Part shown: piece by piece, positions 42,966-53,300 of the stretch
Position numbering within the stretch: position 1 is the first letter of the stretch
Layout: each line of letters opens with the position of its first letter
DNA from: Streptomyces tibetensis
Lineage (GTDB): Bacteria; Actinomycetota; Actinomycetes; Streptomycetales; Streptomycetaceae
Length of the DNA: 64,000 nt
Direction: 5' to 3'
NCBI RefSeq assembly: GCF_007655005.1
Contig: NZ_SZVW01000006.1
Span: 1 to 64,000, forward strand
Notes under the pieces: model-generated
Databases searched by the model: none
Told to the model about the DNA's origin: nothing
Seen by the model: only the letters and a program-made list of their open reading frames with translations
Translations under genes and position numbers: made by a program

Positions 42966-45691
42966 GCCACCCCACCACACACGGCCACACCACCACAGCC
43001 GGTCGCTCCACCACACTCGGCCACACCACCACAGTCGATCGCTCCACCACACCGCACCAGGGCATCGCGCTCGACGCCCGCGGCATCCGCTTCGAGGGCG
43101 GACCGCAACTCGTGCTGTGCGCGTCCCTGTTCTACTTCCGCCTGCCCCGGGAACAGTGGCGCGCCCGGCTCGCCCAGGTCAGGGCCTCCGGCTACACCTG
43201 TGTGGACGTCTACCTGCCGTGGAACTTCCACGAGACGGCCCCCGGCCGCTGGTCTTTCGAGGGCCGGCGGGACGTCGCCGCCTTCCTCGACCTCGCCCAG
43301 GAGGAGGGCCTGTACGTCATCGCGCGGCCCGGCCCCTACATCTGCTCCGAGTGGGACGGCGGCGCGCTGCCCGCCTGGCTGGGCCTGGATCCCCAGCTGA
43401 GGGTCCGCCAGCACGAGCCGCGCTTCCTCGACCGGGTCACCGCCTGGTTCGACCAGGCGCTCCCGCTCCTCGCCGAGCGCCAGTACCCGGCAGGCGGCCC
43501 CGTCATCATGGTGCAGTTGGAGAACGAGCTCGACTTCTTCGACTGCGAGGACCGGACCGGTTACCTCACCGCCCTGCGCGACCAGGCCGTCCGGCACGGC
43601 ATCACCGTGCCGCTGATCGCCTGCTCCGGACAGGGCGACCTCACAGGTGCCACCGGCGACGTCCCCGGTGTCGTACCGGCGTGCAACTTCTACCCGGACG
43701 ACGACTCCCCGCACATCGAACCCGAAGTACGGCGCTACGCCCAGCTGCTGGCGGAGCGCGGCCTGCCCCTGCTGATCACCGAGACCAACCGCCGCCACCG
43801 CACCCTGCGCCGGCTCCTGGCCAGCGGCGCCTCGCTGATCGCCCCCTACCTCCAGTCCTCCGGCTGGAACTTCGGATACACCCCGTCCGCGGGAAACTGG
43901 GGCAGGCCCGGCAACCTCATGAGCCACGGCTACGACTTCGGCGGCTACGTCTCCTCCACCGGCACCGAACGCCCCGAGTACGCCGAGGCCCAGATCCTCG
44001 CCCGTGTCATCGACACCCTGGGCCCGCGCCTGGCGCTGGCCACCCCGACCGTCCCGCCCACGCCGGTCACCACCGACTTCCCGACCAGCTCGTCACCGTC
44101 GGCCCTGCGACTCGACGGAGGCGGGCTGCTCCTCGCCGTACCGCATCTCGCGACTCGGGCGGGAACGGGGACGGAGGCCGGGGCGGGAACGGCGCTCGTG
44201 AACGGGGTGCCGGTCGCCGTCGCGGCGGACTCGTGCCCGTTGATGCTGGTGGACGTGCCCCTGGGGCCGTGGGGCCACGAAGGGGCGCTCACTCTGGCAT
44301 CCGCGGACCTGGTGGCAGCGGGGGAGGGCGTCCTGGTGTTCGCCTCAGAGGTGCCGGTCACCGTCGTCGTCGGGGACACCCGAGTCGAGATACCGGCGCC
44401 GGAGGCCGGAACGCCGCAGCGGGCGACGGCCGCAGGGCTGACCCTCGTAGCGCTGGCCCCGGCAGACGCCGTACGCCTGCGCGCCACGGACCGCGACGGC
44501 ACGGTACGTCTCGACACACCGGCACCCGCACGGCCCGCATCGGCACCCGTCGCGGTGCGGCGCGCGCGCCGACGAGTGGACACCACCGTCCCCGAGCGGG
44601 CGGCGGGCCGGCACGAGCTGCCGCCGACGCTGGAGTCGCTCGGCGTGTACCGGGGGCGCGGCACCTACCGGACCACGACACATCTCACGGACGTCGACGA
44701 GCTGCTGCTCGTCGGGGCGGCGGACATCGTCGACCTGTCGGTGGCCGGCCGGGCGCGCCCGACGATCGCCGACTTCGGGGCCACCCGACGGATCGACGTC
44801 CGCGAAGCGACCGGTTCCGTCGACGTCGAGGCCGTCGTGGAGATCTGGGGCCACGCGAACTTCGACGACGCACGCCTGCCGGCCCTCCGCCTCGGCGCGC
44901 TGCGCGGCCTCGGCACACTCTGGAAGCTCGGGGAGACGACGGACGTGTCGGCGCTGTGGGAGGTGCACGGCCACTGGGCGGGCCGCCCGGCACCCCTGCG
45001 CGAGCTCGGCGGCTGGAGCAGCACCCGCGTCGGCCTCCCCGTCACCTACACCCGCGAGATCCGGACGGCCACCGCGGCGGCTCTGCACCTCAAGGGGGTG
45101 GTCGAGCCGGTGCGGGTCACTGTGACCGACGGTGAGACGCACACCGTCGACACCGCCCCCGAGCCGCATGCCGTCCATAGCGTCCATAGCGTCCAAACCG
45201 TCCACGCCGAGGATCCGTGGGTCCTGTTGCCCGCGGGCACGCACCGCATCTCGGTCACGCTGCCGCACCACCCCAGCGGCGGCGGTCTCCGCGCCGAACT
45301 GCTCGCCTTGGACCCGGTGACGGACTGGACGTGCGCCGCGCAGGACGACGACCTGCTGACCGCCTTCGCCACCGAAGCCGCACCCGGGCAGGAGGTCCAG
45401 CTGCCGCTGGTCCTCACACCGGGGGAGGAGGCGTGGCTCGACGTCGACCTGCCCCCATCCCACGACGGCCTCCTCCTGCGCCCGGACGGCACACAGATCC
45501 GGGTGACCGGATGGGCAGGCGGGGAGTGCGTGGGCAGGGTGTGGGTCGGCGACCGGCCGGACTTCTCGGGCGGCGACGCGGATGTCCTGTGGATCCCACC
45601 GGGCTGGTCCGGGCTGACGCTGCTGGTGCGGGGCGCCGCGGGGCCGAAGGATTCGGAGGTTCGCGTGCTGCGGCTGGAGTCCTCCGACTGA
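42962..45691 (+). CDS. GH35 beta-galactosidase
   Basis: 909 residues. The TIM-barrel domain starts near residue 40: CASLFYFRLPREQWRARLAQVRASGYTCVDVYLPWNFHE, then IARPGPYICSEWDGGALPAWL. The acid/base Glu is in VQLENELDFF and the nucleophile Glu in LLITETNRRH. C-terminal beta-rich domains are jelly-roll type. There is no signal peptide, so it acts on imported sugar in the cytoplasm. The first 30 residues are a Thr/His-rich repeat. GTG overlaps the permease stop by 4 bases. Confidence 0.92.
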   Translation: MSHPTTHGHTTTAGRSTTLGHTTTVDRSTTPHQGIALDARGIRFEGGPQLVLCASLFYFRLPREQWRARLAQVRASGYTCVDVYLPWNFHETAPGRWSFEGRRDVAAFLDLAQEEGLYVIARPGPYICSEWDGGALPAWLGLDPQLRVRQHEPRFLDRVTAWFDQALPLLAERQYPAGGPVIMVQLENELDFFDCEDRTGYLTALRDQAVRHGITVPLIACSGQGDLTGATGDVPGVVPACNFYPDDDSPHIEPEVRRYAQLLAERGLPLLITETNRRHRTLRRLLASGASLIAPYLQSSGWNFGYTPSAGNWGRPGNLMSHGYDFGGYVSSTGTERPEYAEAQILARVIDTLGPRLALATPTVPPTPVTTDFPTSSSPSALRLDGGGLLLAVPHLATRAGTGTEAGAGTALVNGVPVAVAADSCPLMLVDVPLGPWGHEGALTLASADLVAAGEGVLVFASEVPVTVVVGDTRVEIPAPEAGTPQRATAAGLTLVALAPADAVRLRATDRDGTVRLDTPAPARPASAPVAVRRARRRVDTTVPERAAGRHELPPTLESLGVYRGRGTYRTTTHLTDVDELLLVGAADIVDLSVAGRARPTIADFGATRRIDVREATGSVDVEAVVEIWGHANFDDARLPALRLGALRGLGTLWKLGETTDVSALWEVHGHWAGRPAPLRELGGWSSTRVGLPVTYTREIRTATAAALHLKGVVEPVRVTVTDGETHTVDTAPEPHAVHSVHSVQTVHAEDPWVLLPAGTHRISVTLPHHPSGGGLRAELLALDPVTDWTCAAQDDDLLTAFATEAAPGQEVQLPLVLTPGEEAWLDVDLPPSHDGLLLRPDGTQIRVTGWAGGECVGRVWVGDRPDFSGGDADVLWIPPGWSGLTLLVRGAAGPKDSEVRVLRLESSD
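42983..43054. repeat. two tandem 36-bp units at the GH35 N-terminus
   Basis: Copies 42983-43018 and 43019-43054 encode GHTTTAGRSTTL and GHTTTVDRSTTP. In frame and disordered; a likely recent duplication. Confidence 0.82.
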
Positions 45692-45785
45692 CCACCCGAG
45701 AACGCCAAATGGTTCGACAGGCCCCGGTTTCCCCACGCATCCTGCGAAGCCCACCGGCGCGCCGGCCCACGCGAGGGAGACACCG

Positions 45786-46178
45786 TTGCACCCAAACCCC
45801 AAGCCCAGCCCCACCATCCGCCACATCACCTTCGACTGCACGGGTGAGCCCTACGAACTGGCCCACTTCGGGGCCGAGTTCATGGACCACCCCATCTCCG
45901 ACATCGACAAGCCCGGGGATGACGAGGTCCTGGTGGAACTCCCGGACGGCGCGCCCGGCCTCCTCTTCGTCAGAGTCGAGGAGGCCAAGACGACGAAGAA
46001 CCGCATCCACTTCGACTTGGGCCCCACCGGCCGCACCCGCGCCGAGGAGGTCGAACGTGCCGTGTCCCTGGGCGCCCACGTCCTCACCGACCGCACCCTC
46101 CCGAACGGCCGAGGCTGGGTCGTGATGGCGGACCCGGAGGGCAACGAGTTCTGTATCGAGCGGGGGGAACTGGGCTGA
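45786..46178 (+). CDS. VOC-family (glyoxalase-like) protein
   Basis: About 130 residues from TTG 45786 with AGGGAG upstream. Paired beta-alpha-beta units: TIRHITFDCTGEPYELAHFG first, then RIHFDLGPTGRTRAEEVERAVSLGAHVL and WVVMADPEGNEFCIERG, ending with the typical D-P-x-G-N-E-F metal site. Possibly a dioxygenase, isomerase or resistance-like binder; the substrate is unknown. Confidence 0.85.
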   Translation: MHPNPKPSPTIRHITFDCTGEPYELAHFGAEFMDHPISDIDKPGDDEVLVELPDGAPGLLFVRVEEAKTTKNRIHFDLGPTGRTRAEEVERAVSLGAHVLTDRTLPNGRGWVVMADPEGNEFCIERGELG

Positions 46179-46221
46179 CCGGCAGCGCGGCTGAGCTGGA
46201 ATCTGGAATCGGGAAGGGCGA

Positions 46222-46572
46222 ATGCCGATGGACGATGACGAACCAAGGGTGTACGAGATCCGGATCCAAGGCTGCCCGACCTCACAAGAGGCTCTCGCAC
46301 TCCAGGCCCCGATCGAACGCCTCCTGTGCCCGGACCCCGACCACGCCCCGCCCTGCGAGATCCCCTGGAGCTTCACCCTCGCCGGCGGGGACGACGACGC
46401 CTCCACTGCCCTCGTCCTGGGCGTGTATACGTCCAGCGGCCGGGCCACACAGGTGGCGGACCGGGTGCGCACGCTCGTGGGAACGTCACGGACCGTCGGT
46501 GTGAGCGAGGGCGAGGACGGTGAGTGGGAGGAACTGGTCGAGCAGTATCGGGTGGAGAAGGGGATGGGCTAG
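46222..46572 (+). CDS. hypothetical protein
   Basis: 116 residues, GGAAGGG before the ATG. Acidic protein with FTLAGGDDDASTALVLGVYTSSG in the middle and a Glu-rich end. No signal, membrane segment or recognised domain. It ends 4 bases into the convergent DUF397 gene. Function unknown. Confidence 0.6.
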   Translation: MPMDDDEPRVYEIRIQGCPTSQEALALQAPIERLLCPDPDHAPPCEIPWSFTLAGGDDDASTALVLGVYTSSGRATQVADRVRTLVGTSRTVGVSEGEDGEWEELVEQYRVEKGMG

Positions 46573-46799
46573 ATCTCGCCGATGCAGGGCCTCGTGCTGA
46601 CGTACTTCATGGGCTGGATGAAGGAGCGCCACGCGTCGTCACTGACAGCGATCACATCCGCCTCCCCCCTCTTAGAGTCTCGAACAAGAGCGCCATGACT
46701 CGTGAGCGCGCACTCCACGCACTCGCCTCCGGCACCGTTGCTGTAGGACGACCGGAACCACACGAGACGGCTGCTGGCGTCGGACTCAGGCGATATCAC
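46569..46799 (-). CDS. DUF397 protein
   Basis: 76 residues, GTG start sharing one base with the stop of the XRE gene. The DUF397 pattern is clear: WFRSSYSNGAGGECVECA, then VRDSK and DDAWRSFI. These small proteins pair with XRE/DUF5753 regulators in Streptomyces and are thought to act in the same pathway. Translation is probably coupled to the regulator. Confidence 0.88.
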   Translation of the reverse strand: MISPESDASSRLVWFRSSYSNGAGGECVECALTSHGALVRDSKRGEADVIAVSDDAWRSFIQPMKYVSTRPCIGEI

Positions 46800-47644
46800 T
46801 ACGTGTAATCCTTCAAGATCGACTCGATCAACAGGGGCGAACGCTGAGGACTCAGGGCTGCCGCTCGCAGGCCGTCGAACGCCCTCGTGTACTCACGTAC
46901 ATGATGCTCGCCTTCCAGGTACACAGCATCCGTAATGCCGTCCCGGTACACGATGTCCGGATCCTCGGGGGCCGGAAAGCCCAGCATGGTGAACGAACCG
47001 GTGGTCGGACGGGTCCCTGAGTCGAAGGGGAGCACCTGCAACGTCACGGTCGGCAGTTCCGCCGTCTCCAGAACTCGTTCCAACTGTTCCCGCATCAAGG
47101 CACGATCACCGATGACGTGGCGCAGCGCGCCCTCGTTCACGATGAACCAGGCGTCCGGAGCTTCCGCCTGTCGCAGCATGGCTTGGCGTTCCATGCGCAC
47201 ACGTACCGCCTTCGCGATGTCCTCGACCGACATATGTGCCCCGGCCTTGTGAAGCTCGGACGCGTACACCTCGGTCTGCATGAGACCGGGCACCACCTCG
47301 CACTGGTACTGACGGAAGGTCGAAGCCTCCTGTTCCAGGCCGATGTAGATGTTGAACCACTCGGGCACGCCGGCGCCGTGGACCTGCCACCAACCGCGCA
47401 CTTTCGCCTGCCGAGCCAGTGACTTGAGGAACTCGCGCAGTTCGTCGCTCGTGTCGTAGAAGCGGCACAGAGCGTCGATGTCCGAGGGCTGGACGCGTCC
47501 GCTGCCCGTCTCCATCCGGTTGACCTTGGAGCCGCTCCAATCCAGGGCCTCGCCGACCTGAGCGCAGGTCAGGGCGCTCTTCTCTCGAAGCTTCTTCAGT
47601 TCGATCGAGAGGCGCCGTCGGCGTGCCGTGGGTGATCCGGCCAT
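46799..47644 (-). CDS. XRE/WhiJ-like regulator with DUF5753
   Basis: 281 residues. An N-terminal helix-turn-helix (ELKKLREKSALTCAQVGEALDWSGSKVNRMETG, residues ~15-47) is followed by DUF5753 (Scr1-type), seen in VQPSDIDALCRFYDTSDELREFLKSLARQ and EQEASTFRQYQCEVVPGLMQTEVYA. The latter is the ligand-sensing part of the WhiJ family that controls developmental or stress genes with DUF397 partners. It diverges from the ATPase gene. Confidence 0.9.
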   Translation of the reverse strand: MAGSPTARRRRLSIELKKLREKSALTCAQVGEALDWSGSKVNRMETGSGRVQPSDIDALCRFYDTSDELREFLKSLARQAKVRGWWQVHGAGVPEWFNIYIGLEQEASTFRQYQCEVVPGLMQTEVYASELHKAGAHMSVEDIAKAVRVRMERQAMLRQAEAPDAWFIVNEGALRHVIGDRALMREQLERVLETAELPTVTLQVLPFDSGTRPTTGSFTMLGFPAPEDPDIVYRDGITDAVYLEGEHHVREYTRAFDGLRAAALSPQRSPLLIESILKDYT

Positions 47645-47842
47645 CTCAACCCTCTTTCAAATAGCGAGCGTTCAGTCTCGCGCCAAGGGGTGTGCCTGCC
47701 AATCACTCGGAAGTGGGAATCCCTTGCTGCACATTGCAGAACGGGATGCGTTCCCCGCACTCTGGTCACCGACGCAACTCATCGTGAGCGTCCGTGACGT
47801 TGCGCTGTCGATGCGGTGTCAACCGCGATGAAAGGGGTCCGC

Positions 47843-48508
47843 GTGAGTCAGGAAGCCTGCATGCCACGCAAATCATGGGACATCGCCTTCACGGCCGAAC
47901 CCGCGGAAGTGGCGGCCCTGCGCCGGATCATGCGGCTGCACCTGGGTGTCTGGGGGTTGCAGCACCTGGTCGACGAAGCCCAACTGTGCGTCAGCGAGCT
48001 GGTCTCCAACGTCATCACCCACGTGGGGCCCGGCACCCCCGCAACACTGGCCGTTTCCATGAAGAGCAAGCACCTGCGCATCGAGGTGCACGACCCCGAC
48101 ACGCGTGCCCTTCCCACTCTTCGCGACGCGGACACGGACGCCGAGGAGGGGCGCGGGATGGCTCTCGTGGACGCAGTCGCCGACCGCTGGGGCGTGCTGC
48201 TACGCCCAGATCGCAAGATCACATGGTGCGAGCTGGCGACACGGCTCGCCACGGCCGACGGGCACGTCCAAGCCAACAGCGTGATGCGCGCCGAGGCCTT
48301 GCTGCGTCACTACGCTGCCGCTGCACAGCCCCGGCACAAGGTGGGGGCGAACAGAGTGGCCTCGACCGTGGCGGAAGAGACGGTGATCGCGGCGATCACC
48401 GACTTCCTCCACTGGTTCCGAGCCCATGGCCGAGACGCGGACGACATGCTCGACCGAGCACAGATGCGCTTCGAAGCCGAGAACGGTGTCCTGGGCCGGC
48501 AGGGATGA
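47843..48508 (+). CDS. GHKL ATP-binding protein (anti-sigma RsbW-like)
   Basis: 221 residues from GTG 47843 (AAAGGGG upstream); ATG 47828 lacks such a site. The N-box is CVSELVSNVITHVGPG and the G-box is DTDAEEGRGMALVDAVADRWG, the RsbW/SpoIIAB-type histidine-kinase-like ATPase. The C-terminal ~80 residues are helical and unrelated to the ATPase. With the XRE and DUF397 genes it makes the abaA/whiJ-type triad known from Streptomyces. Confidence 0.88.
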   Translation: MSQEACMPRKSWDIAFTAEPAEVAALRRIMRLHLGVWGLQHLVDEAQLCVSELVSNVITHVGPGTPATLAVSMKSKHLRIEVHDPDTRALPTLRDADTDAEEGRGMALVDAVADRWGVLLRPDRKITWCELATRLATADGHVQANSVMRAEALLRHYAAAAQPRHKVGANRVASTVAEETVIAAITDFLHWFRAHGRDADDMLDRAQMRFEAENGVLGRQG

Positions 48509-48527
48509 AGCTTCACCGGCCGGACGG

Positions 48528-50390
48528 TCATTGCCGCAGGATGTCGGCGAAGTAGCCGAGCTCGGGATTCTCCGGGGTGCCGACCAGCAGCGCGCGGTCG
48601 AGCAGGGTGTTGTTGTGCTCGCAGCTGGTCTCCGGGAGCATCACGCACGCGTGGCAGGCGGCCATGTTCGAGCCGCCGGTGCCGGACGCCTCGGCCTCGA
48701 TGCACAGGGGATCGGCGGAGCACCAGGAGGCCCGTCGGATCGCGGAGCGGATCGTGCTCGCCAGCCGATCGGGCTCGCCCTGGGCGACCAACCCGCCGAG
48801 GCTGCCCGCGGAGTCCGTGGTTGCGGTGTAGACGAGCAGCCCCGCCATTTCCTCATCGGCGTACAGGCGTTCGCGGAGGGCGGCTGCCGGATAGCCGGCA
48901 TCCAGGCTCCACTCGTTGATCAGTACGTGAGCCAGGGTGTGCAACAACACCATGCGAGGGGTGGCCGGAGAAGGCTGGACCTGGGTGGGATCGGAGGCCC
49001 TGTGCTCCATCACGCGGCGGTGTGCGGCACGGATGCGCTTGGCCCGCTCGGCCACCTCGGTGACGCTCTCCCAGTCGGCGAGCCGGCCCTCGGCCAGCCG
49101 GAGGAAGACGCCCTCGCCTCGAACCTCCATGGCGGGCAGCCAACTCAGGGCGGTCGAGGAGAGCTCGGCTTCGTTGGCCTCGGAGACGGAGTCGGGATCG
49201 GCGACCCTGGTGAAGGCCTTGAGCGCGCGGACCTCGCGGAGCTTCTTGACCAGCATGGGGCCGGTGATTCCGATGCCGTCGAGAACGGTCGTGTCGCCGA
49301 GCGGAGTCTCGCAGATGAACTGTTCCTCGCGGGAGCGCTCACGCTCGTCGTTGCCGGCGCGCAGGCGCTCGTACTCCTTGTTGCGCAGGGCACGGTAGCG
49401 GTGATCGAAGGAGGGTGCCTCATCCCCCGTGAGGTCCTCCTCGCGTTCCGCGGCGAGGAGCGCCATCACCTCGTCGACGGGGACGGGGAGGTCGTCTCCG
49501 AAGACGAACTTGAGGCGATCCTCCACTTCTGCTCGGCTCTCGAGTTCGCGCAGTCGATCCCAGTACGGGGCCAACGGATCCGCGCGTCCGTCGCTCCACG
49601 GCGGGATGGAGAGCGCGGACTTCAGCACCGGCTGCCACACGGCTGAGGAACCACGCTGGAGGGTTCGCGGCGTGAGGCTGCAGCCCTCCGCCGGGACCGA
49701 GGTGCCGAGCCACGGTCGGGTGCCCCGGCAGCGCAGACCGAGATCCTTCAACGCGTGCTTGCGGAAGGAGCCTTCCATCGACACCTCGGGCACTCCACAG
49801 CTGCACGAGACGCGAATCGAACGGAGCGAGGCGCTGTGTCCGGAGGTGCGCAGCATGAGAGTGCCGCCGCATTGACCCGCGGTCGTCGTGGCGCGGCCGG
49901 CGGCTCGATGGACCCATTGCCAGTACGGGAACTCGTCGAGATGGCCCGCCTCACAGGCGATCACGAAGCGGGAGGGGACCAGATCGGCCTCACAGGTACC
50001 GCAGACGCTCCTGCCGGGCGGCGGGTTGAAGTCCCGATGGCGGCGCAGCTCATTGCAGTCGGGGCAGGAATGCATGAGCGGGAAGCGACGGACCCGGAGG
50101 CCGTCCTTGCTGCTCTCGTCGGACGCCGGTGGCAGCCGGAAGTGCTCCACCCCCAGGATGCGCGCGAGTCGACGTTCATAGATGCGTGGCGCCTCGTCGA
50201 TGCGCCACTGCTCATCGGCCCCGTCCAGGCCCGACACGACGAAGGACTCGTGGTCGACCGCGATCAGTGAGCCGACGCCGTACGTGGTGATCGCTTGGGC
50301 GCGACGGATGGCACCGCGACGAGGCAGGTTGTGGGCAGGCGACGAACCGTCGGCGCCGGAACGACGCCTGCGGGCGGGGGGCGGTGTCAT
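48528..50390 (-). CDS. drmB: DrmB-like DUF1998 protein
   Basis: 620 residues. N-terminal RRAQAITTYGVGSLIAVDHESFVVSG, then a zinc-ribbon-like region with CPDCNELRRH and CGTCEADLVPSRFVIACEAGH, a long middle, and the DUF1998 end with HTLAHVLINEWSLDAGYP and CHACVMLPETSCEHNNTLLDRALL, where four conserved Cys cluster. In DISARM, DrmB works with DrmA to form the core complex. It overlaps the DrmA-like gene by ATGA. The last gene of the operon. Confidence 0.88.
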   Translation of the reverse strand: MTPPPARRRRSGADGSSPAHNLPRRGAIRRAQAITTYGVGSLIAVDHESFVVSGLDGADEQWRIDEAPRIYERRLARILGVEHFRLPPASDESSKDGLRVRRFPLMHSCPDCNELRRHRDFNPPPGRSVCGTCEADLVPSRFVIACEAGHLDEFPYWQWVHRAAGRATTTAGQCGGTLMLRTSGHSASLRSIRVSCSCGVPEVSMEGSFRKHALKDLGLRCRGTRPWLGTSVPAEGCSLTPRTLQRGSSAVWQPVLKSALSIPPWSDGRADPLAPYWDRLRELESRAEVEDRLKFVFGDDLPVPVDEVMALLAAEREEDLTGDEAPSFDHRYRALRNKEYERLRAGNDERERSREEQFICETPLGDTTVLDGIGITGPMLVKKLREVRALKAFTRVADPDSVSEANEAELSSTALSWLPAMEVRGEGVFLRLAEGRLADWESVTEVAERAKRIRAAHRRVMEHRASDPTQVQPSPATPRMVLLHTLAHVLINEWSLDAGYPAAALRERLYADEEMAGLLVYTATTDSAGSLGGLVAQGEPDRLASTIRSAIRRASWCSADPLCIEAEASGTGGSNMAACHACVMLPETSCEHNNTLLDRALLVGTPENPELGYFADILRQ

Positions 50391-53300
50391 CGGGTGGCCT
50401 CCATGAACAGAGCGGACTCGGCATCGACGTCACGCAGGCTCCAGAGGGTGGGCCAGGCCTCGGCGTTCTCCGCCTCGTCGTCGTAGGGCTGCAGAAGCGA
50501 GGGGGTGTGCCTACCCTTCTTCGGTTCGAAGAGCAGGCCGCCATGGACGTCGGCCTCGTCGCACCACCAGTCGAGGAACTCGTCGAAGGCCCGGGAGACG
50601 GCTTCGGCTTCCGCAGGCGTCACGGCACGAACACGGTCCAGGAGGACGGGCTTGATCTCGTCGCGGATGCGGTGGGCGTACGAATCCACCTTGCCCGCAG
50701 CCTCGTTGGGGCGAGCCTCCGGGAGCAGGATCCGGGTCAGGGCGACGATGACGGCGTGCAGTCCCCGCTCGCGGGCGCGGGCCGAGAAGGGGGTGACGGA
50801 GGTGGACTCGACCTCGCGATACAGCGCGGAGTGGAAGTGCAGGAAGTTCTCGTAGTGGGAGCGGTCGCGCGACCTGGTCGCGTTGAGCATCACCGTGACC
50901 AGGCCGGGGTGGGCGCGGCCGACGCGGCTGGTGGCCTGGATGTACTCGGCGGTGGTCTGCGGCTGACCCATCACCGCCATCAGACCCAGCCGGTTCACGT
51001 CGACGCCGACAGCGATCATGTTGGTGGCCAGGAGGACGTCCACGACATCCCGGTCGGGGTACTCACGCTCGATGCCCTTGAGGCGGGCCGGGATCTCGCT
51101 CGCGTCGACGCGGCTGGTCAGCTCCGAATAGTTCTCGACGGTACGCACGGTGGATTCCTCACGCGCGGCCAGCAGCTCCAGATACGCCACCACGTCGTCG
51201 TGGACCTGGAGTTCTGCCGCTGACAGCAGCCGGAGGCTGTTGAAGTAGCCGACCAGGCTCCAGTAGGCGTCGCGCACCTGGTCCGAGGTCTGCGCCTGCT
51301 TCGCCCTGTGCAGCAAGGTCGCGTACGTGCGGATGAGGAGGGTCGACTGGCTGGTGCCGGGTGCCAGGAGACCGACGTAGCGTCGGCTCGCCTTGTCCTC
51401 GCGCGGCGTCTCCACGGCGAACCAGGAGTCCCGGGAGTCCAGGCCCGCGGGCGGGAACTGGCGGACCTCGCGGTCGAAGAGACTGCGGCCCTGATCGGCG
51501 GCGCGGCGGATCGTAGCCGTCGAGGCGATCACCTTGGGGCGTCCGGCGAGTTCGTCGACGGCTGTCTCGTAGAGGCCGGTGAGTGTGCCCAACGGTCCCG
51601 AGATGAGGTGCAGCTCGTCCTGGACGATCAGCTCGGGCGGCGGGGTCCGGTCGCTCGGGTCGTCCCGGTTGAAGAGGGCCGCGGTGGCCGGACGCCAAGG
51701 CATCGACGCGAACTTGTCGACAGTGGCGATGACCAGTGTGGGTCGGGCGTCGTACACCGCCTCGTCGATCAGGTGGACGGGCAGACCGTCCGCGAAGTCG
51801 CAGTCCACGCCGGGACAGCGGACGTGCATGCGCTTGGCGTCCTCGACGACCTCGTACGCGCGGGCGTCCAGGCGCGTGCCGCACCAGGGGCAGGCGTGCA
51901 GCTGGACGGGGTTCTTGGTCGCCAGTCGCTTGTCGAGGTCCTTGCGGAGCTGCGCCAGTTGGTCGCTCGCGTCCTTGAGCCTGTTGGGAGTGGCCGACTC
52001 GCCGACCCACATACCGAGGGAGAACGGTTCGCCGCCCAGCTCGGACACCTTGTCGCGACGCATCCGCTCCATGGCGCAGAGCAGGATCGTGGCGCGCTCG
52101 AACTGCTGAAGGGTCAGCAGGCGCAGGGTGTATCGCATGAGCACGGTGACTCCACCGCCGTTCGCCCCGAGCCGGATCCGGCGCAGGAAGGAGGTGAGCG
52201 CGATCAGGCCCAGGTACGCCTCTGTCTTGCCACCGCCGGTGGGGAACCACAGGAGGTCGGAGATCTCGCGGTCCCCATGCTCGGGATCGTCGATGCCGGC
52301 CATGCAGAGCAGGACGAAGGCGATCTGAAACGGCCGCCAACGGCCCTTCCCGGGCTCCGGGGAGCCCTGGCGGCCGTTCTGCACCCAGGCGCTGCGGGCC
52401 CGCTGGTCGGCCATGGCCTGGTTGGCGAGCCTGAACGCCGTCATGAGGTCGGGCTTGTCGCGCAGGAGGTCGATGCCCTCCCGGATCCGGCCCAGTGCCT
52501 CGCGGCACGCGTCGACCTGCTTCTGCGCGGCCTGCTCGTGCGGGCTGCCGATCAGGGCATCGGCCTCGGCCTGCTTGCGGTCGATCCATCGTGCGTAGCC
52601 CGTGGCCAGCTCTTCGAGGGCGGAGAGAACCTCTGCGTCCGGGTTCGAGGCGAGACCGAGCATGGACAGGGCGGAGCTGTCGATCTCCGGATTGGAGTCG
52701 GTGAGCAACACCTCGACGCTCGGCACGAACTCGCTGCGCACCTCGGGTACACCCGCCCGCCTCGAATCGGTCATGCCGATCGGTGGCGGTGACCAGTCCC
52801 ATTCGGCGGCGCAGCCGTGCCCGACGGCGAAGGTCGGGGCATGGCGGTGCAGCAGACGGCTGGTGGCGATCTCCGGGTCGTGCGCGAGGTCGGGGGCGGG
52901 ACGCTCGACGAAGGCGCTGGACCCGTCGGTCGCGCGGATCACGAGGCCGCACTGGAACAGGGAGAACGCGTCCTGCAGTTCACGCTCGCCGACCTTGTGT
53001 GTGTTGACCAGGGTCACGGTGACGGTCACCGTGCCCATGGCCCGGTCGGGACGCCGGACGTTGACGCGCAGTCGGACACCTTCGGCCAGATCGAACTTCA
53101 GGTCTGGGGCGGGTGTGGTGACATCCACCGTGGTGTCGGGCAGCGCGAGTTCCTCGCGTCGCCACTGTTCGTGCTGATCGGCGATGGTGCGTGCCTCGGC
53201 ACGGCGGGCGGGAACAGGCCTGCCGTCCGCGTCCGTGGGCCGGTACGCGGCGGCTCGCGCACGGACCACGACGGAGCCGCTTATGGCCGGGTCGATCGCG

